In this document: piece after piece, positions 24,272 to 32,865 of the stretch
How the letters are laid out: every line of letters begins with the position of its first letter
How positions within the stretch are numbered: position 1 is the first letter of the stretch
Source: Hymenobacter sp.
GTDB lineage: Bacteria; Bacteroidota; Bacteroidia; Cytophagales; Hymenobacteraceae
Direction of reading: 5' to 3'
DNA: 64,000 bases
Assembly (NCBI GenBank): GCA_028288445.1
Contig: JAQBNT010000156.1
Coordinates: 1-64,000 of the forward strand
Program-made: the position numbers and the translations under genes
Notes under the pieces: model-generated
What the model was told of the DNA's origin: nothing
What the model saw: the letters and a program-made list of their open reading frames with translations, nothing else
The model's database searches: none

Positions 24272-25015
24272 ATGAAACGAGCACAGGATAAAGTAGTCAT
24301 CATCACCGGCGGGGCCAGCGGCATCGGGCGGGTATCGGCCCTGCGCTTCGCCGCCGAGGGCGCGAAAGTGGTTGTCTGGGACATTGACAAGGCCAAAGCT
24401 GAGGCCACGCTCAGTGAGATTGAAGCCGTGGGAGGCCACGCCGTGATGGCCATCGTGAACACCACCCAGCCCGAGCAGATTGCCGCCGCCGCCCAGGCCG
24501 TGCACGAGCAGTTCGGCCGCATCGACGTGCTGATAAACAACGCCGGCATTACCCGCGACGCCACACTGCGTAAGATGACGCTGGCCCAGTGGCAGCAGGT
24601 GCTCGATGTGAATTTGACGGGCGTGTTCGTCTGCACCCAGGCCGTGGGCCCGTTCATGGAAGCGCAGCAGAGCGGGCGCATTATTAATACGTCGTCGGTG
24701 GTGGGGCTGTACGGCAACTTTGGTCAGGCCAACTACGCGGCCACCAAGGCCGGCCTCATCGGCCTGACCAAGACCCTGGCGCGGGAGCTGGGCAAGTACA
24801 ACATCACGGTGAATGCGGTAGCGCCGGGCTTCATCGCCACCGACATGATTGATTCCATCCCGGAAAAAGTCATTGATATGTTGAAAGGCCGCACGCCGCT
24901 GCGCCGCCTGGGCACGCCCGAGGACATTGCCAGCGCCTACCTTTTCCTGGCCTCCGATGAAGCCGGCTTCATCTCCGGCACGGTGCTGAGCGTGGACGGG
25001 GCCGTAACGATTTAG
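24272..25015 (+). CDS. 3-oxoacyl-ACP reductase-like short-chain dehydrogenase (FabG type)
   Basis: This 247-residue classical SDR has the NAD(P)-binding TGGASGIG at the N-terminus, NNAG in LINNAGITRD, the catalytic Ser in NTSSVVG and YAATKAG with Tyr and Lys. The tail ISGTVLSVDGAVTI is typical of FabG. It probably reduces a beta-ketoacyl substrate with NADPH. The ATG at 24272 is chosen because the Rossmann strand starts just after it. The KASIII-like gene starts four bases after its stop, so the two probably form one operon. Confidence 0.88.
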   Translation: MKRAQDKVVIITGGASGIGRVSALRFAAEGAKVVVWDIDKAKAEATLSEIEAVGGHAVMAIVNTTQPEQIAAAAQAVHEQFGRIDVLINNAGITRDATLRKMTLAQWQQVLDVNLTGVFVCTQAVGPFMEAQQSGRIINTSSVVGLYGNFGQANYAATKAGLIGLTKTLARELGKYNITVNAVAPGFIATDMIDSIPEKVIDMLKGRTPLRRLGTPEDIASAYLFLASDEAGFISGTVLSVDGAVTI

Positions 25016-25019
25016 CGCC

Positions 25020-26024
25020 ATGCAGACTGCTACCGGCCGCCGCGCGCTCATCACCGCCACGGGTTCCTACGTCCCGGCGCGGGAGCTGCCCAACAGCTAT
25101 TTCAACGAGCTGCTGGGCGAGGACGTGGACACTTGGCTGCGCCAGAATGTGAACATTCATTCGCGCCGCTGGTGCGACGACGACGAATCGGTGGCCGACC
25201 TGTGCGAGCACGCGGCCCGGCAGGCGCTGGCCCGCGCCGGCGTGCGCCCCGAAGAACTGGACCTGCTCATCGTGGCCACCGACACGCCGGAATACGTGTC
25301 GCCCTCCACCGCCGCCGTGCTGCAACACCGGCTGGGAGCCACGGGGGCAGGTACTTTCGACCTCAACGCCGCCTGCGCCGGCTTCGTGACGGCCCTGGAC
25401 GTGGCGGCCAAGTACATTGCTTCTGATACACGCTACAACCGCGTGCTGGTCATCGGCGGCTACGCCATGAGCAAATACCTTGACCTCACCGACAAGAAAA
25501 CCGTGACGCTTTTCGCCGACGGGGCCGGGGCCGTGCTGCTCACCTCGGCGGAGAATACCGAGCGCGGCTTCCTCGCCAGCCGCCTGCACACCGAAGGCCA
25601 GTACACCGGCTGGATGGGCATCTATGCCGGGGCCACTCGCCAGCCGGTGACGGCGGAAGTAATAGACCATAACGACCACAAGCTAAAGTTTGTGCACCGC
25701 TTCCCCAAGGAAATCAACCCCGATATCTGGACCCGCTTGGCCAAGGAAATGGCCGCCGACATCAATGTTTGCCCTTTCGAGGTCGACCATTACGTAATGA
25801 CGCAACTCAACATCCACGCCATCCACGAAACGCTGGACCGGCTGGGCGTGGCCCGCGAGCGGGCTCCGCTCATCATGCAGCAGTTCGGCTACACCGGCTC
25901 GGCCGCCATCCCAATGGCGCTGGATAAGGCGGTAACTAGCAGTGACATAAAGGAAAACGACCTGGTGTTTTTGATTGGTTCAGGCGGCGGGCTGGCCTTC
26001 GCCGGCGCGGCGTTCCGGATGTAG
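25020..26024 (+). CDS. KASIII-like (FabH-family) ketosynthase with altered triad
   Basis: This 334-residue thiolase-fold enzyme has the nucleophile Cys119 in LNAACAGF and a FabH-like N-terminus (ITATGSYVPARELPN). Housekeeping FabH has HQAN and GNTS for the catalytic His and Asn. Here the same places read TQLN (Thr261) and GYTGSA (Tyr291). The subgroup with TQxN/GYTGSA occurs in several phyla and is unlikely to do the standard FabH decarboxylative step; acyl transfer or a non-decarboxylating role is possible. It pairs with the FabG-type gene. Its stop codon lies inside a palindromic repeat. Confidence 0.85.
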   Translation: MQTATGRRALITATGSYVPARELPNSYFNELLGEDVDTWLRQNVNIHSRRWCDDDESVADLCEHAARQALARAGVRPEELDLLIVATDTPEYVSPSTAAVLQHRLGATGAGTFDLNAACAGFVTALDVAAKYIASDTRYNRVLVIGGYAMSKYLDLTDKKTVTLFADGAGAVLLTSAENTERGFLASRLHTEGQYTGWMGIYAGATRQPVTAEVIDHNDHKLKFVHRFPKEINPDIWTRLAKEMAADINVCPFEVDHYVMTQLNIHAIHETLDRLGVARERAPLIMQQFGYTGSAAIPMALDKAVTSSDIKENDLVFLIGSGGGLAFAGAAFRM

Positions 26025-26120
26025 CGCGGACTTTCAGTCCGCGCGTGTTGACTGCTTTCATTCATTAGGCAGTTTTGAATCCACACTCTGTTCACTCGCG
26101 GACTATAAAGTCCACGCTAC
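26021..26120. repeat. GTAGCGCGGACT palindromic element
   Basis: GTAGCGCGGACTTTCAGTCC at 26021-26040 is matched by GGACTATAAAGTCCACGCTAC-type sequence at 26100-26120, giving nested inverted repeats around a spacer of about 53 bases. The first TAG in it is the stop codon of the KASIII-like gene. Only one copy was seen in this window. Confidence 0.75.
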
Positions 26121-26130
26121 ATTCCCACCC

Positions 26131-27747
26131 ATGCACGGCATCGCTACTCCCCAACAAGTAACCGCCACGGCCATTCTGCTGGCGGTGTACGCGGCCGTCA
26201 TTCTGTTCTTCGTGGTGCGCGGCGCGCTGAAAATCAAGAGTATGTCGGACTACGCGGTGGGCTCCGTGCGGTTCTCGCCCGTGGCCGTGGGCCTCTCGCT
26301 GGCGGCTTCCATGACCAGCGCGGCCACGTTCATCATCAATCCCGGCTTCGTGGCCATCAATGGGCTGAGCGCCATGCTTTCCTTCGGCGTGGTGATGCCG
26401 CTGGCTTCGATGATTTCGCTGGTGGTGTTCACCAAGGGTTTCCGCAAGCACGGGCAGACGGTGAAGGCCCACACGCTGGCACAGTGGATTGGCTCGCGGT
26501 TCCAGAGTCCGGGACTGACGCGCTACTTCGGGTGGCTGTCGCTGCTGCTCATCACCTTCATCGTGCTCATTTGCGTGGGGCTGACGCAGGTGCTCAGCAA
26601 CGCTCTGAACGCACCGCCGCTGCCGGTGCTGGTGTCGGTGGTGGTGTTCATCTTCGGCTACATGATGTTTGGCGGGGCCAATTCGATGGTGTATACCAAC
26701 ACCATTCAGGCCTCGCTGAAGTTGCTGGTGGCCGTGGTGCTGCTCACCTCGGGCTACGAGCATTTCAGCCAGGGCGTGCACGGCTTCATTGCCAAGCTGG
26801 CCGCCATCGACCCCGCCCTCACGCACGCCACCAACCCCGGCAGCTACCTATTCCGCGACTACTTCGAAATCATCATCTGCCAGATTGTGATTGGCACGGC
26901 CATCGTGTGCCAGCCACACCTCATCACCAAATCCCTGCTGCTCGACAGCGAAAAGGATGTGAACCGCTACCTCACCACGGCGGTGCTGGTGCTCACGGTG
27001 TTTTTCTCGGTAGTGTTTGTGGGCTTGTATGCGCGGCTTGCTTTCCCAAATCTGATGCTGAATGGGCAGGAGTTAAAGATGGACAAGATTATTTCGGCCT
27101 ACGTGGTGCGCGAATTCCCCGTCTACATTGGCCTGTTGGTTATTCTGGGGCTGATTTCGGCCGGTATTTCCACGCTGGAAAGCCTGATTCAGTCGCTTTC
27201 CAGCACCATCACGGCCGACATCATCAAGCCGCTGCTGCCCGCCACGGCCTTCGCGGGCACAGGTGGTTTCGGCCGCGAAATCCTGCTGAACCGCGCCGTG
27301 ATTGCGGCGCTGGGCGGCCTCGCCATCTGGCTGTCGTACGACCAGTTTGTGAATGCTAAGCTGAGCGTGGCCATCTTCGCTCAGACCGGCGTTTATGCCT
27401 ATTTCGCGGCAGCTTTCGTGCCGGTCTGCTTCGGGATTTTCCTGCGCGATGCCCCGCGTGTGGCGGTGACTGCGGGTTCAGTCACGGCGTTGCTGGTGCA
27501 TTTCGCGGTGTATTTCGGACGGCTCACGCCCTACATGCAGGCCCCGGTGCGCAACCCGGGCGTGTCGGCGGCGCTGGGGATTCTGGCCTCGGTGGCGGTC
27601 GGCGGCGCGTTGTATCTGGTGCGGCGTAGGGCAGGGAGGACGGAAGAAGCAGCAACTGCTGAAGCGGCTTCAGAAAAGCCGGAAGCGCTGCTGCAACCAA
27701 CCATAGAACGTCATGCTGAACTTGCCGAAGCATCTCTTCCGCAGTAG
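26131..27747 (+). CDS. Sodium/solute symporter (SSS family)
   Basis: From ATG at 26131 the 538-residue inner membrane protein has about 13 hydrophobic segments. It has the SSS-type core SAATFIINPGFVAINGLSA (an SSS sodium-site-like segment near TM2) and the late motif GLISAGISTLESLIQSLSST. The substrate may be a carboxylate or fatty-acid-like compound, given the acyl-metabolism genes on both sides; this is an inference. The last about 13 residues (RHAELAEASLPQ) and the stop come from a palindromic repeat (27706-27817), so the C-terminal tail may be a recent add-on. Confidence 0.85.
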   Translation: MHGIATPQQVTATAILLAVYAAVILFFVVRGALKIKSMSDYAVGSVRFSPVAVGLSLAASMTSAATFIINPGFVAINGLSAMLSFGVVMPLASMISLVVFTKGFRKHGQTVKAHTLAQWIGSRFQSPGLTRYFGWLSLLLITFIVLICVGLTQVLSNALNAPPLPVLVSVVVFIFGYMMFGGANSMVYTNTIQASLKLLVAVVLLTSGYEHFSQGVHGFIAKLAAIDPALTHATNPGSYLFRDYFEIIICQIVIGTAIVCQPHLITKSLLLDSEKDVNRYLTTAVLVLTVFFSVVFVGLYARLAFPNLMLNGQELKMDKIISAYVVREFPVYIGLLVILGLISAGISTLESLIQSLSSTITADIIKPLLPATAFAGTGGFGREILLNRAVIAALGGLAIWLSYDQFVNAKLSVAIFAQTGVYAYFAAAFVPVCFGIFLRDAPRVAVTAGSVTALLVHFAVYFGRLTPYMQAPVRNPGVSAALGILASVAVGGALYLVRRRAGRTEEAATAEAASEKPEALLQPTIERHAELAEASLPQ

Positions 27748-27817
27748 TAATCAATTATTCTTCAACGAAGCGAGCGAGATGCTTCGATTCCGCTGCGCTG
27801 CACTCAGCATGACGTTC
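27706..27817. repeat. Palindromic element, GTCATGCTGA family, copy 2 (overlaps gene end)
   Basis: GAACGTCATGCTGA at the left and TCAGCATGACGTTC at the right form the outer arms, with GAAGCATCTC and GAGATGCTTC inside. The left arm overlaps the last codons of the symporter gene and provides its TAG. The inner part is less symmetric than in copies at 35.4 and 43.6 kb. Confidence 0.8.
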
Positions 27818-27846
27818 TTTTAGGCTGCTTACGTCTCTACTCGGTT

Positions 27847-29379
27847 ATGCCGGCTTCCCTCCAAAATTCCCACCGCATCATGTACACCAAAGACTGGGTC
27901 GCCAAGTGGGCCCTCTACTCCCCGCACCAAACGGCGCTGAAAGAGCTGGACACCGACCGCGCTTACACCTACGCCGAGCTCAACCAGGCCGCCAACCACC
28001 TCGCCGCCCAGCTCACCCACACGCACCACCTGCAAAAGGGCGACCGCATCATGGTCCTCGCCGAGCATTGCCTGGAGTACGTGGCCCTGTTTGTGGCCGC
28101 CCAGAAAACCGGCCTCATCCTCGTGCCCATCAACTACCGACTGGCCGGCGGCGAAATCGACTATCTGGTGCGCAACTGCGAGCCCGCGCTGCTCATCTAC
28201 GAAGAACAGTTTCAGGACAAAGCCCTCGCCCTGCCCGGCCTGGCCGCCGTGCCGCAGGTGTGGCCGCTGCAAACCCTGGCCGACCTCTGCCAACGCGGCC
28301 TGGCCACGCCCCGGCCCGCCTGGGCCGGCCCCGAGCCCGACGAGGACGACCCCGTGTTCATCCTCTACACCTCGGGCACCACGGGCTTCCCCAAGGGCGC
28401 GCTCTACACGCACCGCATGCTGCTCTGGAACAGCCTTAACACCAGCCTGAGTCTGGAAATTACCCCGCAAGACGTTACCATTAATTGCATGCCGCCCTTT
28501 CACACCGGCGGCTGGAATGTGCTGCTCACGCCGTTTCTGCACCGTGGAGCCACGGTGGGGCTGCTGAAGAAATTCCAGCCCGAGCGCCTGCTGGCGCTGC
28601 TCGACCAGGAGCGGGCCGACATCTTCATGGGCGTGCCTACCATGCTCAAAATGATGATGGAAAGCCCCGTCTTCGCCACCGCCGACCTCGGCAGCCTGCG
28701 CTACTTCATCGTGGGAGGCGAGGCGCTGCCGCTCGAAGTCATCCGGGCCTGGGACCGCAAGGGCATCAAAATCCGCCAAGGCTTCGGCCTCACGGAGGTA
28801 GGCCCCAATCTGTTTTCGCTGCACCAGGACGATGCCGTGCGCAAAATCGGCTCCATCGGGCGGGCCAATTTCTACGTCGAAACTCGCCTCATTGATGAGC
28901 AGGGCCAGGAAGTAGGTCCCAACGAAGTGGGCGAACTCTGCCTGCGCGGCCCCATGACCACGCCCGGCTACTGGCGCGACCCCGAAGCCACCGCCAAGGC
29001 CCTGCCCGACGGCTGGTTCCGCACCGGCGACCTGCTCCGGCGCGACGAGGAAGGCTATTTCTTCGTGATGGACCGCATCAAAAATATGTACATCTCGGGC
29101 GGCGAAAACGTGTATCCGGCCGAGATTGAGCGGTTCCTGCTCACCTTCCCCGGCGTGTCGGAAGTGGCGGTTATCGGCGTGCCCGATGCCCGCTGGGGTG
29201 AAGTCGGCAAGGCCTTCATCGTGACCAAAGGGCTGGACATTTCCTGCGAAGCGCTGCAAGCCTATTGCACCGGCAACCTGGCCCGTTTCAAGGTGCCGAA
29301 GTATCTGGAACTGGTGCCCGAACTACCTAAGAACGATACCGGGAAAATCAACAAAAAAGCTCTCCAGGCCACGGTATGA
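27847..29379 (+). CDS. Acyl-CoA synthetase (AMP-forming ligase)
   Basis: This 510-residue member of the adenylate-forming family has the P-loop YTSGTTGFPKGALYTH (about residues 175-190). The A5-like region GFGLTEVGPN, the hinge DRIKNMYISGGENVYPAEIE and the C-terminal catalytic Lys in NDTGKINKKAL are all present. It would activate a fatty or aromatic acid to its CoA thioester. ATG at 27880 (MYTKDWVAKW) is an equally good start, since homologues often begin near there. The hydrolase gene overlaps its stop by four bases, so they are translationally coupled. Confidence 0.88.
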   Translation: MPASLQNSHRIMYTKDWVAKWALYSPHQTALKELDTDRAYTYAELNQAANHLAAQLTHTHHLQKGDRIMVLAEHCLEYVALFVAAQKTGLILVPINYRLAGGEIDYLVRNCEPALLIYEEQFQDKALALPGLAAVPQVWPLQTLADLCQRGLATPRPAWAGPEPDEDDPVFILYTSGTTGFPKGALYTHRMLLWNSLNTSLSLEITPQDVTINCMPPFHTGGWNVLLTPFLHRGATVGLLKKFQPERLLALLDQERADIFMGVPTMLKMMMESPVFATADLGSLRYFIVGGEALPLEVIRAWDRKGIKIRQGFGLTEVGPNLFSLHQDDAVRKIGSIGRANFYVETRLIDEQGQEVGPNEVGELCLRGPMTTPGYWRDPEATAKALPDGWFRTGDLLRRDEEGYFFVMDRIKNMYISGGENVYPAEIERFLLTFPGVSEVAVIGVPDARWGEVGKAFIVTKGLDISCEALQAYCTGNLARFKVPKYLELVPELPKNDTGKINKKALQATV

Positions 29380-30335
29380 GCCGCCTGTCTCGCTTCCTGC
29401 CCGCGCTATTCCTCCTTCTCCTCACCGCAAGCATCCCGGCGATGTCTCTTCCGACGCAAACCGAGCCCATCCGCCAGGTTATCGGCTCCTACGGCTTCCC
29501 CGAGCACCGCGTGGCGCTGGCTGATTCGCTGGAAATCGCCTACGTCGATGCCGGCAAGGGCAGCACCACGCTCATTTTTATCCACGGCCTCAGCAGCTAC
29601 GTGCGGGCCTGGGAGCGCACCCTACCGGAGCTCAGCCGCGGCAGCCGCTGCCTGGCCCTCGACCTGCCCGGCTACGGCAAATCCTCGAAGGGCCACTACC
29701 CCAGCACCATGAATTTCTACGCCGAGGTCATCCACCTGTTTATCCAGCGCCTACACCTGCGCAACGTGACGCTGGTGGGCCACAGCATGGGCGGCCAGAT
29801 TGCGGTGACCCTGGCCCTGAAATACCCCGCCGATGCCCGGAAACTGGTCCTCACCTCGCCGGCCGGCTTCGAAACCTTCACCGCGCCCGAGCGGGAGCAG
29901 CTGCGCGCCTTCTATACGGTGGCGTCCATCCAACACACGCCCGAGGCCCAGGTGCGGGCCAACCACAAGTACAACTTCTACCGTATGCCCCCGGCCGTGG
30001 ACCTCTGGATAACCGAGCGCCTGCGCATGATGCAGTGCGACGACTTCGGCCTCTATGCCCTCACCGTGGTCAACAGCATGGCCGGCATGCTCGACGGCCC
30101 CATTTTCGAGCGCCTGCCGCAGGTGCAGCAGCCCACGCTGGTCGTGTTCGGGGCCGAGGATTTCCTGATTCCCAACCGGGCGCTGCACCCGCAGCTCACC
30201 ACGGCCCAGGTGGCGGCCGCCGGCGTGGCCCGCCTGCCCCACGCCCAGCAAGTGCTACTGCCCGAAGCCGGCCACTTCGCCCATTACGAGCAAGCGGCCG
30301 AGTTTAATAAGCTGGTGGCGGCGTTTGTGAAATAA
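29376..30335 (+). CDS. Exported alpha/beta hydrolase coupled to the CoA ligase
   Basis: The 319-residue protein begins with a signal peptide (about residues 1-24, FLPALFLLLLTASIPAMS). It has the fold's FIHGLSSYVRAWER, the nucleophile Ser in VGHSMGGQIAV, Asp in VFGAEDFLIP and His in PEAGHFAHYEQ. It is probably a periplasmic or outer-envelope esterase or lipase. The ATGA overlap with the upstream CoA ligase gene suggests that the enzyme releases an acid which the ligase then activates; this is an inference from gene order. Confidence 0.85.
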   Translation: MSRLSRFLPALFLLLLTASIPAMSLPTQTEPIRQVIGSYGFPEHRVALADSLEIAYVDAGKGSTTLIFIHGLSSYVRAWERTLPELSRGSRCLALDLPGYGKSSKGHYPSTMNFYAEVIHLFIQRLHLRNVTLVGHSMGGQIAVTLALKYPADARKLVLTSPAGFETFTAPEREQLRAFYTVASIQHTPEAQVRANHKYNFYRMPPAVDLWITERLRMMQCDDFGLYALTVVNSMAGMLDGPIFERLPQVQQPTLVVFGAEDFLIPNRALHPQLTTAQVAAAGVARLPHAQQVLLPEAGHFAHYEQAAEFNKLVAAFVK

Positions 30336-30336
30336 A

Positions 30337-30374
30337 GAACGTCATGCAGAACGCAACGAAGCATCTCGCTTGGA
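30337..30374. repeat. Degenerate half-copy of the GTCATGCTGA palindromic family
   Basis: GAACGTCATGCAGAACGCAA and the following CGAAGCATCTCGCTTGG match the left arm of the family (with a mismatch in GCAGA), but no complete right arm follows. It begins directly after the hydrolase stop codon. Confidence 0.6.
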
Positions 30375-30454
30375 TAAGATGCCTTTATTCCATCAATTGC
30401 GAATTGCTGCTTCTACCTTGCAAGAGCAAATGAGATTATAAAGGACAGTAAATA

Positions 30455-31138
30455 ATGGGAGCTTGGAGCGCAGCCATCGATGGCAACGATACATTTCTTG
30501 ACATCTATCAGAACTTCTTTGACCTATACAATCAAGGAGCAACTCCTCAGGATGTTTCGAAGCAGATTGTAAATGACTTTGCCGAGGTATTCGATGATTA
30601 CGATGACAGAAGTAATGCGTTGTTTGCTTTGGCATTAGCTCAGTGGAAAACCAAATCACTCGACCCGAAAATCTTTGAACAAGTCAAGGAAATTATTGAG
30701 AGTGGTAGTGACCTCGACATATGGAAAGGCCCTGACACTAATGACAAGGTTTTAAAGAAGCGAAAGTCCGTTCTTGATAAGTTCTTGAATCAAATTTCGG
30801 TTGAAAAGGAAAAGCCTAAGCGTAGAGTAAAAACTAAATTTGAGTTTTCGACAGTAGAACTTGTGAGACTTGTTGCCCCTGATGGGAATAAGGTGTTTAA
30901 CGCCAGCGAAGAATTCATAAATGGTGTCTACTCACAAACTGGTTCTATGATTTCCTGGAAATCTGGTGGCGGTTCAGTGTTTTATTTTGAAGAGCAGGGA
31001 AGGACTATAACTGCCCGTTGGGTTGACAGTCAAACACTGGAAATAACCCATGATGAAAATATCATTTTTACGAAGAAAGAAGACAGTTGCTATTATTGTG
31101 GTGACCAAGGAAAGGTGATTTATGTGCCTTCCGCATGA
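30455..31138 (+). CDS. AT-rich hypothetical protein, DUF4259-like N-terminus
   Basis: The 227-residue protein begins MGAWSAAIDGNDTFLDIYQN, which resembles the M-G-A-W-x-x-x-x-x-x-N-D start of DUF4259-like proteins. A helical region runs to about residue 105 and a basic linker KEKPKRRVKTK follows. A C-terminal beta-rich part contains ISWKSGGGSVFYFEEQGR and RWVDSQTLEITHDENI and ends with a C-x-x-C pair. Its codons are clearly AT-richer than those of all neighbours, and a good Shine-Dalgarno (AAAGGA) precedes it. Both suggest recent transfer. Related proteins sometimes sit near toxin systems, but no partner toxin is seen. The function is unknown. Confidence 0.75.
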   Translation: MGAWSAAIDGNDTFLDIYQNFFDLYNQGATPQDVSKQIVNDFAEVFDDYDDRSNALFALALAQWKTKSLDPKIFEQVKEIIESGSDLDIWKGPDTNDKVLKKRKSVLDKFLNQISVEKEKPKRRVKTKFEFSTVELVRLVAPDGNKVFNASEEFINGVYSQTGSMISWKSGGGSVFYFEEQGRTITARWVDSQTLEITHDENIIFTKKEDSCYYCGDQGKVIYVPSA

Positions 31139-31164
31139 CGTCATAAACCACTTCACCCAACCCC

Positions 31165-31194
31165 AAAAAAGCGCGCTGACCCCGCGCTTTTTTT
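31165..31194. terminator. Bidirectional-type terminator after the AT-rich gene
   Basis: AAAAAAGCGCG and CCGCGCTTTTTTT flank a CTGACC-type loop. This is a classic hairpin with A and T tracts, separating the AT-rich gene from the next one. Confidence 0.8.
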
Positions 31195-31270
31195 ATGCCC
31201 TTAACCCACCACCCGCCAACCTCAGAATTTCCGGTAAATTGGACGCCCCTCCCACCCACGCCGCTATTCT

Positions 31271-32698
31271 GTGAAGAAGAAACTAGAGAAGTTCGCCGAG
31301 TTTGCCGCCGATGTGCTGCCCCACGAAGTGGCTTGGCTGCAGCAGGTGCAGCAGTTTCAGGATGCCGACAACCGCGAGATTCTCGAAACCCTGGCCTACA
31401 ACTGCCATCACCCGCGCACGCCGGTGGCCTTCCGGCCCGGCATCGACAAGCGCAAGTATTCCAACCTGATGCAGTGGGTGCAGCAGCGCCTGGCCAGCAT
31501 CGACGTGGACAAGCACCTGGTGCACCTCAACGCCCTCGACCAGCAGATTATGACCGATTCCATCGGTCCGGCCGAGGAAAAGGCGCTGCTCCAGGCCATA
31601 GTGCGCTACGACAAGCCGGCCTTCTACTTCGTGAAATTCTACGAGCTCACGCTCAGCTACCAGCAGTTTCTGCTGGTGCGGATGCGCTTTAAGGAGCACC
31701 AGCTGGTGGCCCAGTTCGTGGAGCAGCAGCGGGCGGCGTATGAGCTGAGCAAGGCCACGTTTGCCCAGCTGCACCAGGCCACGCTCGACATCACGAGCCA
31801 GTACACCCGCAACGCCACCGAGAGCCGGCAGTGGGAGCCCTGGCTGCTGGCCACGTTCTACGACGACACGCTCGATGGCCTGAACCGCTATTTTGCGGTG
31901 GTGCGGCTCACGTTTCTGTACTTCAACTACTCGGAGTTCGACAAGCTGAAAGCCGTGTATGAGGCCCTGGATGGCATGCTGCGGCAGGGCATGTTCTACT
32001 CGCGCCGTATCCTGTTCAACTACTACGCCAACAGCGTGTTGCTGCACTCCAAGTTCGACGTGCTGCAACAGGCCGAGGAGTTCGGCTACCTCAGCATCAA
32101 GCAGAAGAATACTGACCACCTGCACTACCTCAACAACTACAGCGCGATTCTGCTGCGCCAGGGCAAAAGCCACGAGGCGCTGGCCCTGATGAAGCAGTCC
32201 CTATCATCGTCGCGCCACACCACCAACCTGCGCGACAAAATCGGGTTCATGGCCTTCTACATCAAGTGCCTGAATCTGAACGGCCAGCCCGCCGACGGCG
32301 AAAAGCTGGCCGACAGCTTCCTGCGCGACAACGCCAAGGAGATTCTGGCCCACCGCTGGCACATTTTCTTCGTGGCCTATTTCCAGGCGCTGGTGCTGCA
32401 GGAGAAGTACGACAAACTGCTGCGCACCTGCCACCGGCACCACCTGCTGCAAAAGGAGGCCGACTACCGCACCCGCCCCAACTACGTGCCCACGCTGGAG
32501 TGGTACTACCACATCAGCCGCTACGTGGAGAACGAGATTGACGACGACCAGCTGGTGGCCCTGATTGGCAGCACCGGCCAGCCACATTTCGGCAATCCGC
32601 ACAAGCGCCGGCTGCTCGAAGACCAGTTGAATGAGGTGAAATCCTGCATTCCACACTTGTGCGGGCGTATTCGGTCCATGCTGTTGCAGGCGGGTTAA
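31271..32698 (+). CDS. Bacteroidota conserved hypothetical helical-repeat protein
   Basis: This 475-residue cytoplasmic protein has no signal peptide. It appears almost fully alpha-helical, with TPR-like pairs in the second half (for example LQQAEEFGYLSIKQKNTD, HYLNNYSAILLRQGKSHEAL and FQALVLQEKYDKLLRTCHRH). The N-terminal third (EFAADVLPHEVAWLQQVQQF) is conserved in my general memory of Cytophagales proteins of unknown function. The start is GTG at 31271. I do not recognise a named family. Confidence 0.75.
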   Translation: MKKKLEKFAEFAADVLPHEVAWLQQVQQFQDADNREILETLAYNCHHPRTPVAFRPGIDKRKYSNLMQWVQQRLASIDVDKHLVHLNALDQQIMTDSIGPAEEKALLQAIVRYDKPAFYFVKFYELTLSYQQFLLVRMRFKEHQLVAQFVEQQRAAYELSKATFAQLHQATLDITSQYTRNATESRQWEPWLLATFYDDTLDGLNRYFAVVRLTFLYFNYSEFDKLKAVYEALDGMLRQGMFYSRRILFNYYANSVLLHSKFDVLQQAEEFGYLSIKQKNTDHLHYLNNYSAILLRQGKSHEALALMKQSLSSSRHTTNLRDKIGFMAFYIKCLNLNGQPADGEKLADSFLRDNAKEILAHRWHIFFVAYFQALVLQEKYDKLLRTCHRHHLLQKEADYRTRPNYVPTLEWYYHISRYVENEIDDDQLVALIGSTGQPHFGNPHKRRLLEDQLNEVKSCIPHLCGRIRSMLLQAG

Positions 32699-32865
32699 AC
32701 GGTTTGAGCAACAATCGTTTGCGGGAGGTTAGTGCGGCCGGTGGCGGTTAAGTCCACCGCGCTTATTTGATGCGTAGGAAGGCATTGGGTGAAGGAGGCC
32801 GGTAGATTCGTCCCACTACTGCACTCCGACTCAAAATCCCACCAACTCTTTCAATCCCAACGCAT

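Noticed and set aside
24272..30335. Possible OleABCD-type olefin/beta-lactone cluster.
   Set aside because: The order of protein classes is similar, but the SDR is a short FabG type, the ligase keeps a normal C-terminal catalytic Lys motif, and the hydrolase has a Ser nucleophile and a signal peptide, unlike OleD, OleC and OleB.
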